The translations under genes and the position numbers were made by a program. Source: Arabidopsis thaliana (taxonomy: Eukaryota; Streptophyta; Magnoliopsida; Brassicales; Brassicaceae). From it: a stretch of 64,000 bases of DNA. Positions 53,144 to 64,000 of this stretch are shown in pieces. The DNA is taken from positions 13,021,001 through 13,085,000 of the forward strand of contig NC_003075.7 of NCBI RefSeq assembly GCF_000001735.4, in the 5' to 3' direction. Numbering within the stretch: the stretch's first letter is position 1; the number at the start of each line of letters is the position of its first letter. Under the pieces are notes generated by a model, which made no database searches, was not told where the DNA came from, and saw only the letters and a program-made list of their open reading frames with translations.

Positions 53144-53238
53144 CACTTGCGAGCGCAGCTTCATCGCCATCGCCATTCTCTCTCTCATCAAAAGCTTTTC
53201 TCCTTGATTTTCGCATTCTTTAGAGTCTTAACGCAAAG

Positions 53239-55205
53239 ATGAGACCTCCTCTAACTGGTAAGAACCCTAGCCGCCTCTTCTCTTTTCTTCATTGCTTGCT
53301 TATCAGATTAACAATGGCGAGTGACACTCTTAGCTCGTTTAGTCTTTAAAACTTTATGTCTTTAGCTGAACTGATTGTCAACTTTGTTCTTTTTTGCTTA
53401 GAACTGTATTGGGTCTGCGTTAGTTCTATCGGATATAGAGTTGATGGTTGGGTTTTATGTTAAACATGGAGTCTCTAATGAATGGTCTTTTGTGTTCAGG
53501 AAGTGGTGGTGGGTTCAGTGGTGGAAGAGGGCGTGGTGGATACAGTGGTGGTAGAGGTGACGGTGGATTCAGTGGTGGTCGAGGTGGCGGTGGTAGAGGA
53601 GGAGGAAGAGGTTTCAGCGACCGTGGTGGTCGCGGCAGAGGAAGAGGACCACCACGTGGTGGTGCTCGCGGCGGCAGAGGACCAGCTGGCCGTGGAGGCA
53701 TGAAAGGAGGAAGCAAAGTGATTGTGGAACCTCACAGACACGCAGGAGTGTTCATTGCAAAGGGTAAAGAAGATGCCCTTGTTACCAAGAATTTGGTTCC
53801 TGGTGAAGCTGTCTACAACGAGAAGAGAATCTCTGTTCAGGTATTATAGAGGATTGATTAATTGATTGATGGTTTGTATTTGCACTCCTTTTGATGAATT
53901 TGTTTTTAATGGTTCTTGTGATTGAATCTGCAGAACGAAGATGGAACCAAGACTGAATACAGAGTTTGGAATCCTTTCCGTTCGAAGTTGGCTGCTGCTA
54001 TTCTTGGTGGTGTTGATAACATCTGGATTGTAAGCATCAGCTTGTGTGAATCTTATTGTTGTTGTTTGCGAGACTTGGTTCATATATTGATTGTTGTTCC
54101 CGTTTCAATGTAGAAACCTGGTGCTAAAGTTCTATACCTTGGTGCTGCTTCTGGAACCACAGTCTCTCATGTGTCTGATCTTGTTGGCCCTGTAAGCAGA
54201 ACCCGTCCTTTATGTTGTGATTATCAGGTTTTAGACGTGTATTGGAGTTTCTTATATATTGCCTTTGTGATCTGATAGGAGGGGTGTGTGTACGCGGTTG
54301 AGTTTTCTCATAGAAGTGGTAGAGATTTGGTGAACATGGCAAAGAAGAGAACCAATGTTATTCCAATCATCGAGGATGCTAGACACCCAGCTAAATACAG
54401 AATGCTTGTAGGCATGGTTGATGTTATCTTCTCTGATGTTGCTCAGCCAGATCAGGTTTGCTTCTTTTGTTTAACTCACAATGAATGTCTAAATATTTGC
54501 CTCAAAAAGCTTGACCCAATACCATTATATGTGTCCTTTGCTTTAAAATGGTGTTTTGATAATTGCAAATGATGATCTTACTTGGATTCCCCTTCAGATC
54601 ATTATGGGTGATGCAATCTCCAAGTTTCTGATGTACTGAAAATTCTTGTTTTTGTTTTTGTTAAGCTTAATCTTATTTTACTATGTACTTGTTTTACAAT
54701 TTCGTTTTTAAGAACAATACTAAATTTAAATGTCTATTATTGCTCGGTTTTGGTTCTCCTGATGTTAAACCTACTTGTTTTCTAAATGCCATTCAGCTTG
54801 TGGGTTGCTTCTAGTATACTTTATACTGTTTTGTTTATGAAATTTTCTGTGCCATTTAAAACCGTGCAGGCTAGGATCTTGGCTTTGAATGCATCATACT
54901 TCCTCAAGTCAGGAGGACACTTTGTGATCTCAATAAAGGTGGGTAGCAATCGAAACATTTATTTAATCCATGATCTCTCAAGAGAGAAAGATTAGTGAAC
55001 ATGTATTGTCTCATTTTTGCAGGCAAACTGTATCGACTCCACCGTTCCAGCAGAAGCTGTGTTCCAGACTGAAGTGAAGAAGCTTCAACAGGAGCAATTC
55101 AAACCAGCTGAGCAAGTGACGCTTGAGCCATTTGAGCGTGACCATGCATGTGTCGTTGGTGGCTACCGTATGCCTAAGAAGCCAAAGGCTGCTACTGCTG
55201 CTTAG
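53239..55205 (+). CDS. FIB2: FIB2, fibrillarin (snoRNP 2'-O-methyltransferase)
   Basis: Seven exons: 53239-53257, 53500-53840, 53934-54029, 54114-54191, 54279-54455, 54870-54938 and 55023-55205; 320 residues. It is the nucleolar methyltransferase of C/D snoRNPs, acting on rRNA. Residues 8-78 form the glycine/arginine-rich GAR domain ([17 protein letters not shown] and similar). The SAM-binding fold follows ([20 protein letters not shown]), with the conserved [34 protein letters not shown] and HFVISIKANCIDS. The tail is basic ([11 protein letters not shown]). Intron 5 is long (414 nt) and hosts a C/D snoRNA. The first exon codes for only six residues, as in other fibrillarin genes. Confidence 0.97.
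54564..54635 (+). ncRNA. Intronic C/D box snoRNA (U60 type) in FIB2 intron 5
   Basis: C box ATGATGA (54569-54575) and D box CTGA (54628-54631) are flanked by a short terminal stem, TGCA (54564-54567) with TGTA (54632-54635). An internal C'-like GTGATG (54608-54613) and a D'-like CAGA (54595-54598) are present. Just upstream of D' lies ggattcccctt, complementary to a conserved 25S stretch as I recall it. Fibrillarin genes of Arabidopsis are published hosts of U60 snoRNA in intron 5. The exact ends are predicted. Confidence 0.72.
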
Positions 55206-55952
55206 AAGTTTTCTACTCTACGCTCTTCCCAGTACCTCAGATTTTGCTTTGTCTCGGTCTCTTTAGAATCTGTATGGTTTTAGGGTTTATCTTAAATTTT
55301 GAGCTTTGTAATCATTTTGAACCCTGGTTATGTTCACTTGGCTTCCAGCGCTAACTTTTTCGACAAGTTTTTGATATATGGAACAATTATAATAGAATTT
55401 TGTCGACTGAGGTTGATTTCTTTAAATAATGACACCTCGTAATGCAAATGTAAAACGCCGCAAGAATTTGCACACAAACAAAACAAAGTTTGAAGACACG
55501 TTGCATTTTTAGGACACAAGCCAAGGAAATGTAAATACAAAAAGCTCACGCAGAAACTGTAACAAAAAACTAATGTCAGAAGTGGGGTTTGAACCCACGC
55601 CCTCTTACGAAGACCAGAACTTGAGTCTGGCGCCTTAGACCACTCGGCCATCCTGACCTTCTTTATTAAATATCATTGACAACATATATAGCAGGATGAA
55701 AAAACTAGAATGGCTTATTCTCAAGCATCTGGAATTTTATTTGGGTTACAAATTTTTTTGATACATTTGGGTTACATGAGGAAAAGTAACTAACATTTGT
55801 AATGCAATTTTTCCTTTTGGAAGTAAGTAACAAAACATAACTGATGGAACAGTTTCCTACAATCTAAAACTCTAAATAGAACAATTTGGTGCCCAAACCA
55901 ATGAAAGACAAACAAAAAGTCACTACTAAGCTTAACAAAAAAAAAACATCAA
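55206..55952. other. FIB2 3' region, tRNA-Leu and DTX35 3' region
   Basis: FIB2 3' UTR, then a tRNA gene at 55574-55657, then the 3' UTR of DTX35. No protein gene is seen. Confidence 0.75.
55574..55657 (-). tRNA. tRNA-Leu (CAA)
   Basis: 84 nt on the minus strand. The acceptor stem GTCAGGA pairs with TTCTGAC, the D arm is GCCGAGTGGTCTAAGGC, the anticodon loop reads ACTCAAGT with anticodon CAA, a long variable arm follows (class II), and the T loop is GGTTCAAACC. The discriminator base is A, as for leucine. No intron. Confidence 0.96.
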
Positions 55953-57965
55953 TCACGCAAGTATATCCTTGGATGTCGTCTCACTCCCTCCCCATTTCTT
56001 CATACGTTCCATCGTCTCCTCCACCTGTTCATCACAGTTGAGATCGATTCAATTCAAGGAATGAAAAAGTGTATATAACAAACATGGTGTTGTATATCTG
56101 GTTCTTACCTCTTTATTCCAGTTTGTCTTATACAGAACAATCAACAGTAACAACGTTTGAAGCGCTGTCCCGGCTATCATTCCAGACCAAAGTCCCTGAA
56201 AACATTATACATAAGTTTTAGCTTCAGCATTAACTGACTTAACTCATGCCATTTTCTAAATTCTCTAACCATCACTCCAAAGTTTGCAATGTAACCAAGA
56301 AGATATCCAAAGGGAAGGCCAAAAATGTAGTAACAGCCCAAGTTGATATAGGCCACTAAGCCTTGCCAACCGCCTCCAACAGCCACACCTAAAAAGATGA
56401 ACAAATCAGGACGGTTATAATCTGATGAGATATCCAGTTCGGTTTATATATATATCAGGTTTAGATTTTAGTACCAGAAACAACCGGCTGCACACTGTTG
56501 AGAACCATGGTTATACCAAGAAGATAAGCTAGCTTAGACACTGCACGCTGAAGTACTTTACTGCTTGTGAAGATGATAGCAAAATGGTCTCTGGCTATGA
56601 TGATAGCCACCATAAAGACAAGACCAATGAGGAGAGACTGGAAGACCGTGACATAGACAGAGTACTTAGCTGCTCGTGGACGGCCTAGGCCAAGCTCATT
56701 GGATACACGGACACTAATAGTACACAAATATACACATGAGTTTACTAGTTACCTGAATAACAGGAAAAAAGGTCAGATAGTGATGATACCTTATAGCTGC
56801 ATTTATTCCGATGAATAACATAGCCTCCAAGCCGTTGATATTCATGCTGAAATGTTAAAAACCAAAGAGTGAAAACGTTAAAGAGTCAGATACAAGTTTC
56901 TCAAGCTTATTGATGTAAAATGTTGCAGAAAACTAACCATATAGAAAGGGAATCAACAGCGATAACTGCATTGTCAAGACGGCCAGTAAGAACAATGATA
57001 CTCATCATATACCAGATCTCAAGACAAAGCATAACAGCAGATGCAATGGAGAGTCTAACGAAAGCCCAAATCTCTTTAAAAGCCAACCAAGATAAACCAG
57101 TCCAGCCTTCATTACACCAACCAATCACATAAACAATTTGAGCAATTGCAGTTCCCCAGTTTGTAATATTAAACGCCAAAGCAGCACCATTTGTCCCCCA
57201 ACCAAACTCGATTATAAACAACCAGAGCATAATAACGTGAAGGGAAAGAGCCACAAATCCAATCCAAGCAATAGCAACCACTTTGCTCTGTGCTTGAAGG
57301 AACTTAGAGGTTGGGAAATTAAAGGCCAGTGAGAAGAGCTGTGGTATGGTTAGAAGAGTGAACTGTCCAGCTGGAACAGCGATCTCCTCTGCTTGACCGA
57401 GTAGTCTCAGAACCGGCGTGGCAAAGATGTAAATAGGAAGGAGGAAGAAACAAGAAACGAACAAGATAATCCAAGATCTCTGCATATAAACTCCTAACAT
57501 ATTGACTTGACCAGCTCCATATGCTTGACCACATAATGTTTCAAGAGCACTTCCCATACCAAGCTGCAAGGATTCAAAACCAAAAACAGAACTTATAATT
57601 CCTCTGTATGTTCTCTTGATTCATTTTCACAGTAAATTTCTCGATTCGAAAGTTACAACAGTAAAAAAATGAAGCTAGAGAGTGAAAGAGAGTAATACCA
57701 AGAAACCGAAGGAGAAGGTACCGATGACGGAAAGAGAGATAGAGACGGCGGAGAGCTCGACTTCGCCGATGTGACCGACAAAGATATTAGTGACTGAGCT
57801 AACTCCGTATTGGCAGATGATGTTGAACCCCACAGGAGCAGCTATCATCCACAACTTGGCCGACTCTGTAGATAAGACTCGTTTCACATCGGTCCAGCTC
57901 CTCGCCGGAGCATAATCCTCCTCTACTTCGCCACCGTGTGTAAGCAACGGCGCCGTCGGATCCAT
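55953..57965 (-). CDS. DTX35: DTX35/FFT, MATE-family flavonoid transporter
   Basis: Seven exons in plus coordinates: 57699-57965, 56938-57563, 56790-56846, 56475-56713, 56270-56388, 56109-56195 and 55953-56024; 488 residues. It is a MATE antiporter known as FLOWER FLAVONOID TRANSPORTER; it acts on flavonoid levels in floral tissue, probably at the vacuole. About 12 hydrophobic segments are visible, with MATE motifs ALETLCGQAYGAGQ, INAAISVRVSNELGLGRPRAAK and AVGGGWQGLVAYINLGCYY. The N-terminus is hydrophilic (MDPTAPLLTHGGEVEED). The leader is CT-rich with a (CT)n run at 58009-58030. Exon 4/5 junctions keep the family frame. The gene runs toward tRNA-Leu and FIB2. Confidence 0.93.
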
Positions 57966-60020
57966 CTTCTGAAAATGATTAACCAAACGCCACTCACTTC
58001 TCTTCTATATCTCTCTCTCTCTCTCTCTCTGCCTCTCTGAGTCAAGGTTTGTTGCGGACTTAATGGTTGGTTTATATAACAAACCGTTGAATCATGAATC
58101 ATGCATTTTCTCTTTCTTTAAAATAAAAGAAAAAAATCCTCGTGGAAGCTAATGATAATTAAAATATATACTCGTGGACTCTAATAATTCTTCAATGAAA
58201 AATCCTTAAATATTATTTGACGATGACTTTCCACCAATCCATGCACTAGATCCACAAGTATATACATGTCTCAATTTCTGGACAAGAAATCTAATGTGTT
58301 GGTTTTGTTTATGTCTTATAAGATTGCAGATTTAATTCGTAACGTAACGCACCCGATTACCTCTAATTATGTAACTAACGAAATATCATTAATGGTTGTG
58401 TCTATTTTGCTTGTATTAATTTATGTACGTTTTGTCTTCGGAGTAGATAACGTAGGTGAGGGCTAATCGGTGGTTCATGAGGAACCACGTTGCTATATCA
58501 ACAATCCATAAGAATGAAAGACTATCCGAAGCATCCAAATAAACTTAAAAGAGAAAGTCTTCCTGATATGACGACGTGGTGTCTTTCTTAGATGCTTTCC
58601 CTTTTCAGTCAAAAGATACACGTATTTATTAGGGTACGGTTGTGAAGGTCTGGTAGAGATTTTACCCCCAAAAAATAATGTTTGGTAGAGAGAAAATCAC
58701 ATGAATTTTTTTATTACGTTATGGGATCCAATACTTTTCAGTGACTGATAGAAAGAAAATCACATGAAAATTGTTATTACGTTATGGGATCCAATACTTT
58801 TCTAGTGACTGATATTATATCTTACATTTATGACCAATTTTTGTTTACATGTTTTCCCGGTATTAAATTTCATGTGCAATAATACTACTTTTATAATGAT
58901 ATTTTCAGCTTTTTTTTTTTGATGAAAATATATTTTTTATCTAAAAATGTGATATTTTATAATACTGTATAACATAATTATACGAAAAAAGCAAATTGCA
59001 TTTTGGTCAATGTATTTAGTTTGGTCACTTGGTAATTAATTTAAAAGTCTTAAACAACAGAGAATATATGCAATAGGCTTATTAACCCTCCATTTTGACA
59101 TCTATCCCTTAATTATTACTACTATATTGAAAAGAGATTCCGGAAAAATAAGAAGCAAACTTTCTCATACTCAAAAACAAAAGTCGAAGGCTCAAACAAA
59201 ACTCTACATTTTGAACTCAAGTGGTCAAGAAAATCAAACTTCCTAAGATAGCTGGAAGTCATTAAAATGAATATGTAAGTTAGGAAAATTGCTTAATCCA
59301 ACTATAAGCTCGGATAAAAATGGAAATTAGGTACCAAAATGGAATGCTGTCGTTTCCAAAAATAGGTGATTCCGTATACTGTTTTTTACAAGGCTTCTAG
59401 AAGGCAAAAAAGATGCGAATTAGGTTACGTATGCAAATGAAATGAATATAGGTAGAAGAGTCATAGAGAAGATCTTTTTATAATTGCGTTTCTACGGAAA
59501 CTTCATAGTCCAGTGGTCCAGCATTCTTATTTATGTCTTCATCCTTTTGTATTTATTGACTCTGCTTCATCATTTAAAACCTTTGTCTTTAACCCAAACA
59601 GATGATGATGACATTTTCCATTGACTATTATTATTTGTGCATGTCAAAAAAAAAAAAAAAAAGACTTCATGTCGACCAAGCCCAGTCAGTTCACCAGTTA
59701 CGGCCAGGCCCATTTCGATTTTGTATCATAAGATACACATCGTTGTTAGATGATGATGATACTATTGACAAAAACAAAAACATTATCATAAAACAAATAT
59801 CTTACCGAGCAGATCATTTAAACCGATAAATTTGTTCGGGAGGATAAAATAGACTCAGAAAATGCTCATGAGGCCATTTCTTCAGTAAATGAATCATCTA
59901 GAATGTTAGTAAACGGTATAGATTCAAGAATTAGTTTCTGTATAACTGTTATGTACAACACCATGTGGACTGAATACATCCGATGAGTATATATACGAAG
60001 TACAAACACCAATATACATT
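57966..60020. other. Intergenic DNA between DTX35 and the Rieske gene
   Basis: DTX35 promoter at left, PTC52/ACD1-like 3' region at right. It contains a tandem repeat at 58690-58814 and a poly(A) run near 59646-59662, but no credible gene. Confidence 0.7.
58690..58814 (+). repeat. Tandem duplication, about 62-bp unit
   Basis: The unit gaaaatcacatga, then attacgttatgggatccaat, then gtgactgata appears twice in tandem (58690-58750 and 58751-58814) with few changes. Confidence 0.85.
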
Positions 60021-62153
60021 TCAAACAACAGCATGGTTGTAGTCATGGTAATGGAATGTCTTGTAGATGAAGTGTGATAGCCACTTTGAAGCTGCAAAAC
60101 TTAAAACAGCCGCCACAAGCACTGCAATTCTAGCCACATTCGACATTGTCGTTTGCTTCAACACCGCCATGACTCCGATCATAGCAACGGATGCGATTTG
60201 TAAGATCACCTCTAGCGCATTGAGATATTTGTGAGCTTTCTTGCAGCTGCTGCAGTTCTCAACATGCGACCAATACCTGGAACACGCAACTTTTATCATT
60301 AGGATGTTTAGCACTACTTTTCATTAAACCTCACAAGCGAGATAAATAACCTGTCGAAGAGCTGTTCTCGGGGAGGCGTAGGAGGAAGAAGAAATGGATC
60401 AAACTTTCCTCTCCAATCGACTCGAGCCTCGCTGTACTTGTTAAACCATCTCCTGAATGTAACCACATTAGCGTCTGATTTTGTTGGGATAAAGCAAGCT
60501 TTTTGCCAGTTTTCAGGGCCTCTCTCCAGTATCTTCCGCTCCTACACACATTCCATTACAAGATACAAATCAGTCTGGTACATTGATCAGCCTCTACTCA
60601 GAACAATGTGTGTACTAGATAGATTTGGAATTACCTCTACATGAAGGAGGTGCAAATCTGAGTCTAGAATCGTATTTTGACCAATGTGAAACACCCATCT
60701 AGGGACAATCTTATCAATAAATACACCAAAATTCCTCGGGAACGTCCATATCAGCCTACTACGACCTGGACTGACCGGAATACATATAAAGATCAAAGAC
60801 AATCTCCGCTTTGACAATGCCGCCTGTATACAGAACCATACTGTTAGGTAACTAAAACATGTGACTCTAAACAAGAAAATCTTGATACAAGTTAAAATCT
60901 ATGACCTTGTCAGAAGCAGCTGGTGCGGGATACTCATGTTCCTGCTCTGGTAGAGGGTCTGTGGAAGAGCGATACACACATGGTGCAATAAAATTAGAAT
61001 AACCCCATTCTTGTTTTGAAAAGAACCCTTTGTTGTCTAGTTTTTTAACGTTGATTTCGAGTGGTTTCCCCCCTTCTCTGTCAATCTTCTCTGCAAGAAG
61101 AATCTGAAGGTTGGTAAAAGGATTAAAACAACTATTTGAAATACAAATTATGTATTTGCCTTTTGGTTTAGGAAACCGCATCAGTCCATAATGTGCATAA
61201 GGAACATGAGCCGGGTCCATGAGGTTTTCCACCAAGACATCGTACCTGAAAGATTTCAGATTTACACAAAAACATCAACGGAGAATTACCACACATAGTT
61301 GAAATGATGTAAAAGCCAATAGATACCCGTAAGGAATATCACGATTCCCCATCAACTTAGTGAATGATGGGTCTTCTAACTCTGGAATGTAAGGAGGCTT
61401 GTTGGTTTCAATAATGTTTTTGTACTTTGGATCACTGTTTGGCCAAAACCAAATGATCTCATGCTGCACAGTACTCGGGTAAACAGCTACACAAGCTTGC
61501 TTGAAAGTGTGGACCTGATTTGCATTACCAAAATAATCATTGATACAACCAAAGACTTTGACTTTATGTTCCATATAAACCATATGCTAAACCAATCTAA
61601 AACAAACAAATCATCATCAATAGCTATAAAAATTTACCGGAGGACCATCAGGAGGAGCTTGAGGAATGAGTTTACAGTCACCGGAACCATTAAAGCACCA
61701 TCCATGATAAACACATTGCAACCTCCCCCATTGATCAATCCTTCCATCAGACAAAGGAGCAAGACGATGAGGACACGTGTCATCCATCACTTTCCATTGC
61801 TTCTCGTTCCTATCCCACCAAACAACCAAATCAATCCCCATAACTTTCTTCCCATGAGGAACCTTCTTGTCAAGATCGCAAATTGGCATCACTGGGTACC
61901 AATTAGCGTACCAATCGAACTTATCCGACCCGGGTTCGAATAGGGCTTCAGGTTCCGGTGGAGAATTCGTTGACGTAGCGGCTGATGATGATGGTGGTGA
62001 TGATACTGCGGTTGTGAATCGACTTGATTTGCGGGTGATAAGGGAATTAGGAGAAATGGGTAGGCTTGGATTGGAGAAGGAACATCTGAAACGAGGTTTC
62101 GTATTGAGAATTCGGAGCGATGGAAGAGCGCATGCAGCAAGAGCAGCTTCCAT
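60021..62153 (-). CDS. PTC52: PTC52/ACD1-like chloroplast Rieske oxygenase
   Basis: Seven exons in plus coordinates: 61638-62153, 61327-61514, 61160-61245, 60906-61090, 60635-60823, 60351-60541 and 60021-60276; 536 residues. It belongs to the plastid family of PAO/ACD1, TIC55 and CAO. PTC52 was found with protochlorophyllide-dependent import at the inner envelope. The N-terminus is Ser/Thr-rich, as in transit peptides. The Rieske cluster is [11 protein letters not shown] and CVYHGW, mononuclear iron binding is in [14 protein letters not shown], and the C-terminus has CSSC followed by two hydrophobic segments. Intron 3 (61091-61159) is a 69-nt GC-AG intron without a stop; keeping it adds 23 residues. 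It is head to head with the PPPDE gene. Confidence 0.94.
61091..61159 (-). other. In-frame GC-AG intron in PTC52/ACD1-like
   Basis: On the minus strand the donor is aaaag/gcaaat and the acceptor ttcttgcag. The 69 nt hold no stop in the coding frame, so retention gives a protein of 559 instead of 536 residues. Two isoforms of these lengths agree with my memory of the annotation. Confidence 0.8.
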
Positions 62154-62676
62154 GGCGTTGTGTGGTGGTAACAACCGGAGAGACGAAGCAAATGAAAGTC
62201 TTCTTTACCAATCTCTTTTGACAAATTTATAATCCAACGGTTCAAATTAAAATATCTCAGGATGTATTTAAACCAATTGATAATCATTTTTCTGGTTTAA
62301 TGAAAACTAAACCGGTTAATTGAAAGAGAAAGTGTCGGTTGAGTGTGAAACCGGCGTCGGCAAAGTGAGGGTATAAGGGTCCTTTCCAGACACCACAGCA
62401 TCAGTTTCTTCAATCTCCCACGTCTGAGATTGAAAAGTTTGGGAGAAGATAAACAAACTCAAAATACCTCAGCTTTAGATCAAAATCTAAAAACAAGAGT
62501 TTCGTGCAGTGGTTTCTTAGAGATCTAGTAGATTAGAGAATTTGGATTTGTTGAAGAAAAGTGGATTTGGTACGATTCTATAGGTTTCCTTCTTCTCTGA
62601 AGCTACTATAGAGAGAATCTGCGAGCTCAATTTCGTAGTAAATTAGGGTTCGTGTTTCTTGGTAAAGATAGAATCA
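62154..62676. promoter_or_regulatory. Divergent promoter of PTC52 and the PPPDE gene
   Basis: 523 bp between start codons. No TATA box is obvious on either strand; the right half is the CT- and GA-rich leader of the PPPDE gene. Confidence 0.5.
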
Positions 62677-63989
62677 ATGGCGGAGGTTGTTCTGCACATA
62701 TACGATGTGACGAACAGTGGATCAGAGAAGACTAACAACACCATAGTTCAGATCAATAGGTTCTTCAAAGACGGGATCGGTCTTGGCGGTATATTCCACA
62801 GCGCTATTCAGGTACTACTACTCCACTGCCTCGATCTTCTTCGTCTTTAGTCTATCAATCTACATCTGCACATGTATCGATGATGTCTCTCTTTTGAGTT
62901 GTTGTTTGTGTGTCTGTATGTGGAAATGAAGAATTTGAAGGAATGATATTTTTGGTTTTATCTGTGAGGCTCTAATCTAATGGCATATGGTCGTAAAGGT
63001 CTCTGTAAGATCTTGAGCTTAAGCTCCCTTTTCGTCTGTACTGAGGATCTCAATACTCGGTTCTTCAAGTAATTTTAGAAACGTGTTATGGGATTATGGG
63101 TGCGATGAACTTTAGGTTTACATGTTGCTATTGATTCGCAGGGAAGAGTGATTGAATAGAATCTTGTATGAACTTTGTGCAGGTATATGGAAACGATGAA
63201 TGGTCTTATGGGTATTGTGAACAAGGAACTGGTGTGTTCAGCTGTCCTAGTGGCAAGAATCCAATGTACACATATCGTGAGAAAATTGTTCTTGGGAAGA
63301 CAGATTGTACAATCTTCATGGTAAATCAGATCTTGCGTGAGCTCAGCAGGGAATGGCCAGGACACACTTATGATTTGCTGTCCAAAAATTGCAATCACTT
63401 CTGCGATGTATTATGTGACCGCCTTGGTGTGCCAAAGATCCCAGGTAAAACCATTATTGTGGGAATCAGGGTTTGTGTGTGTGTTTATGTTATGTGACGG
63501 CTTGGGTTCTGTCTCTTAACAGGTTGGGTGAATCGTTTTGCTCATGCTGGCGACACAGCCTTGGAAGTAGCAGGAAACACAGCAATGCGGGTGGGTTCTC
63601 TCTCATTTTGCTCTGCCCACGCTGTTTCTTTTTTTACACCTGAATGCATGTGGATGTTAAGTCCTTGTGAACTGTGACTTTTGCAGGTAAAGCAAGCCAA
63701 AACTGAACTTGTTTCAGCCAGTAAAGTGGCTTATCGCTTCCTTTCGAATGTTACCTCAAACATAACCAATGGTTCAAATGGCTCCAGTGGCTCTCCACAG
63801 CGGCCAGGAACTCTCAACAATTCAGACAATGGGAGCTTTAGATTGCAAGGTAGTTGGTTGAAAGGTATACTTAACACTGCCAAACCCTCCACAAGTACAG
63901 AGATAGGGAACAAAGAGGAAGATACAAATCATACAATCACCAATCAGAAAAAGCAGAACCGTGACTCTGATGTTCTACTATTTCAGTAG
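62677..63989 (+). CDS. PPPDE (DeSI-like) putative thiol peptidase
   Basis: Four exons: 62677-62811, 63183-63444, 63523-63590 and 63687-63989; 255 residues. The PPPDE superfamily holds cysteine isopeptidases that remove SUMO or ubiquitin. Catalytic residues are visible: H41 in GGIFHSAIQVYG and C115 in LLSKNCNHFCDVLC. The N-terminal VVLHIYDVTNSGS is also characteristic. The C-terminal part is Ser/Asn-rich and probably disordered. Activity and substrate are inferred from the family only. It matches AT4G25660 in position. The stop is near the right edge of the window. Confidence 0.92.
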
Positions 63990-64000
63990 CAACTGTACTG

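Larger units (their letters stand above)
48297..53238. other. Gene-poor 4.9-kb region
   Basis: The left 0.3 kb is the promoter/leader of the proline-rich gene and the right 0.6 kb is the FIB2 promoter. In between it is AT-rich with many short ORFs, none with a credible coding signature or splice pattern. The only structure noted is an imperfect tandem repeat at 49992-50154. Confidence 0.65.

Noticed and set aside
53426..53716. Proline-rich minus-strand ORF
   Set aside because: It is the antisense shadow of the Gly/Arg-rich FIB2 GAR domain, where GGN codons read as CCN on the other strand.
58266..58466. 66-residue ORF upstream of DTX35 with a hydrophobic segment
   Set aside because: A chance AT-rich ORF; no splice context, no homology recognised.

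Overview
The window is plant nuclear DNA and matches Arabidopsis thaliana. It has AT-rich intergenic DNA, short GT-AG introns, nuclear tRNA genes and a run of genes recognised by protein sequence and exon structure. The order CBF1, RS40, SLK3, SLK1, FWA, MSH3, CFIm25, LAF1, cytochrome b561, CAP160-like, ADF7, P4H-like, C2H2 protein, proline-rich protein, FIB2, DTX35, PTC52/ACD1-like, PPPDE protein is that of chromosome 4 around AT4G25490 to AT4G25660. I recognised the locus from memory; no database was searched. Exon joins were read from splice sites and frame, and every multi-exon model closes in frame to a whole number of codons.

Layout. 1-3.5 kb: the right end of the tandem CBF cluster. 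CBF1 is on the minus strand and its far-upstream DNA is a diverged copy of the DNA at the left edge, which should be the upstream region of CBF3 and the SVALKA lncRNA interval. 3.5-6.3 kb: splicing factor RS40. 6.6-15.3 kb: a large inverted duplication carrying SLK3 (+) and SLK1 (-) tail to tail. 17.2-21.2 kb: FWA, with its two 38-bp and two roughly 198-bp SINE-derived tandem repeats. 21.7-29.9 kb: MSH3 and CFIm25, head to head over a 403-bp promoter. 31.5-34.5 kb: LAF1 and a cytochrome b561, convergent. 35.3-37.7 kb: a CAP160/RD29-like stress gene. 37.8-48.3 kb: tRNA-Ser, ADF7, a prolyl-4-hydroxylase-like gene with an ShK-type tail, a C2H2 gene and a proline-rich gene. 48.3-53.2 kb: a gene-poor gap. 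53.2-64 kb: FIB2 with an intronic C/D snoRNA, tRNA-Leu, DTX35, the Rieske gene PTC52/ACD1-like and a PPPDE-family peptidase.

The genes do not form one system; this is ordinary euchromatin with independent plant genes. Two are linked by theme: CBF1 is the master cold regulator, and the CAP160/RD29-like gene belongs to a stress-responsive family, but its promoter shows ABRE-type motifs and no CCGAC core. I found no previously undescribed multi-gene system. The points most worth a second look are the FWA repeats, the SLK palindrome with start-codon loss and a new uORF in SLK3, the in-frame GC-AG intron in PTC52/ACD1-like, the snoRNA in FIB2, the missing iron-binding His in the P4H-like protein, exon duplication in the CAP160-like gene, the duplicated CBF upstream blocks, and a short coding-like fragment near 16.7 kb.
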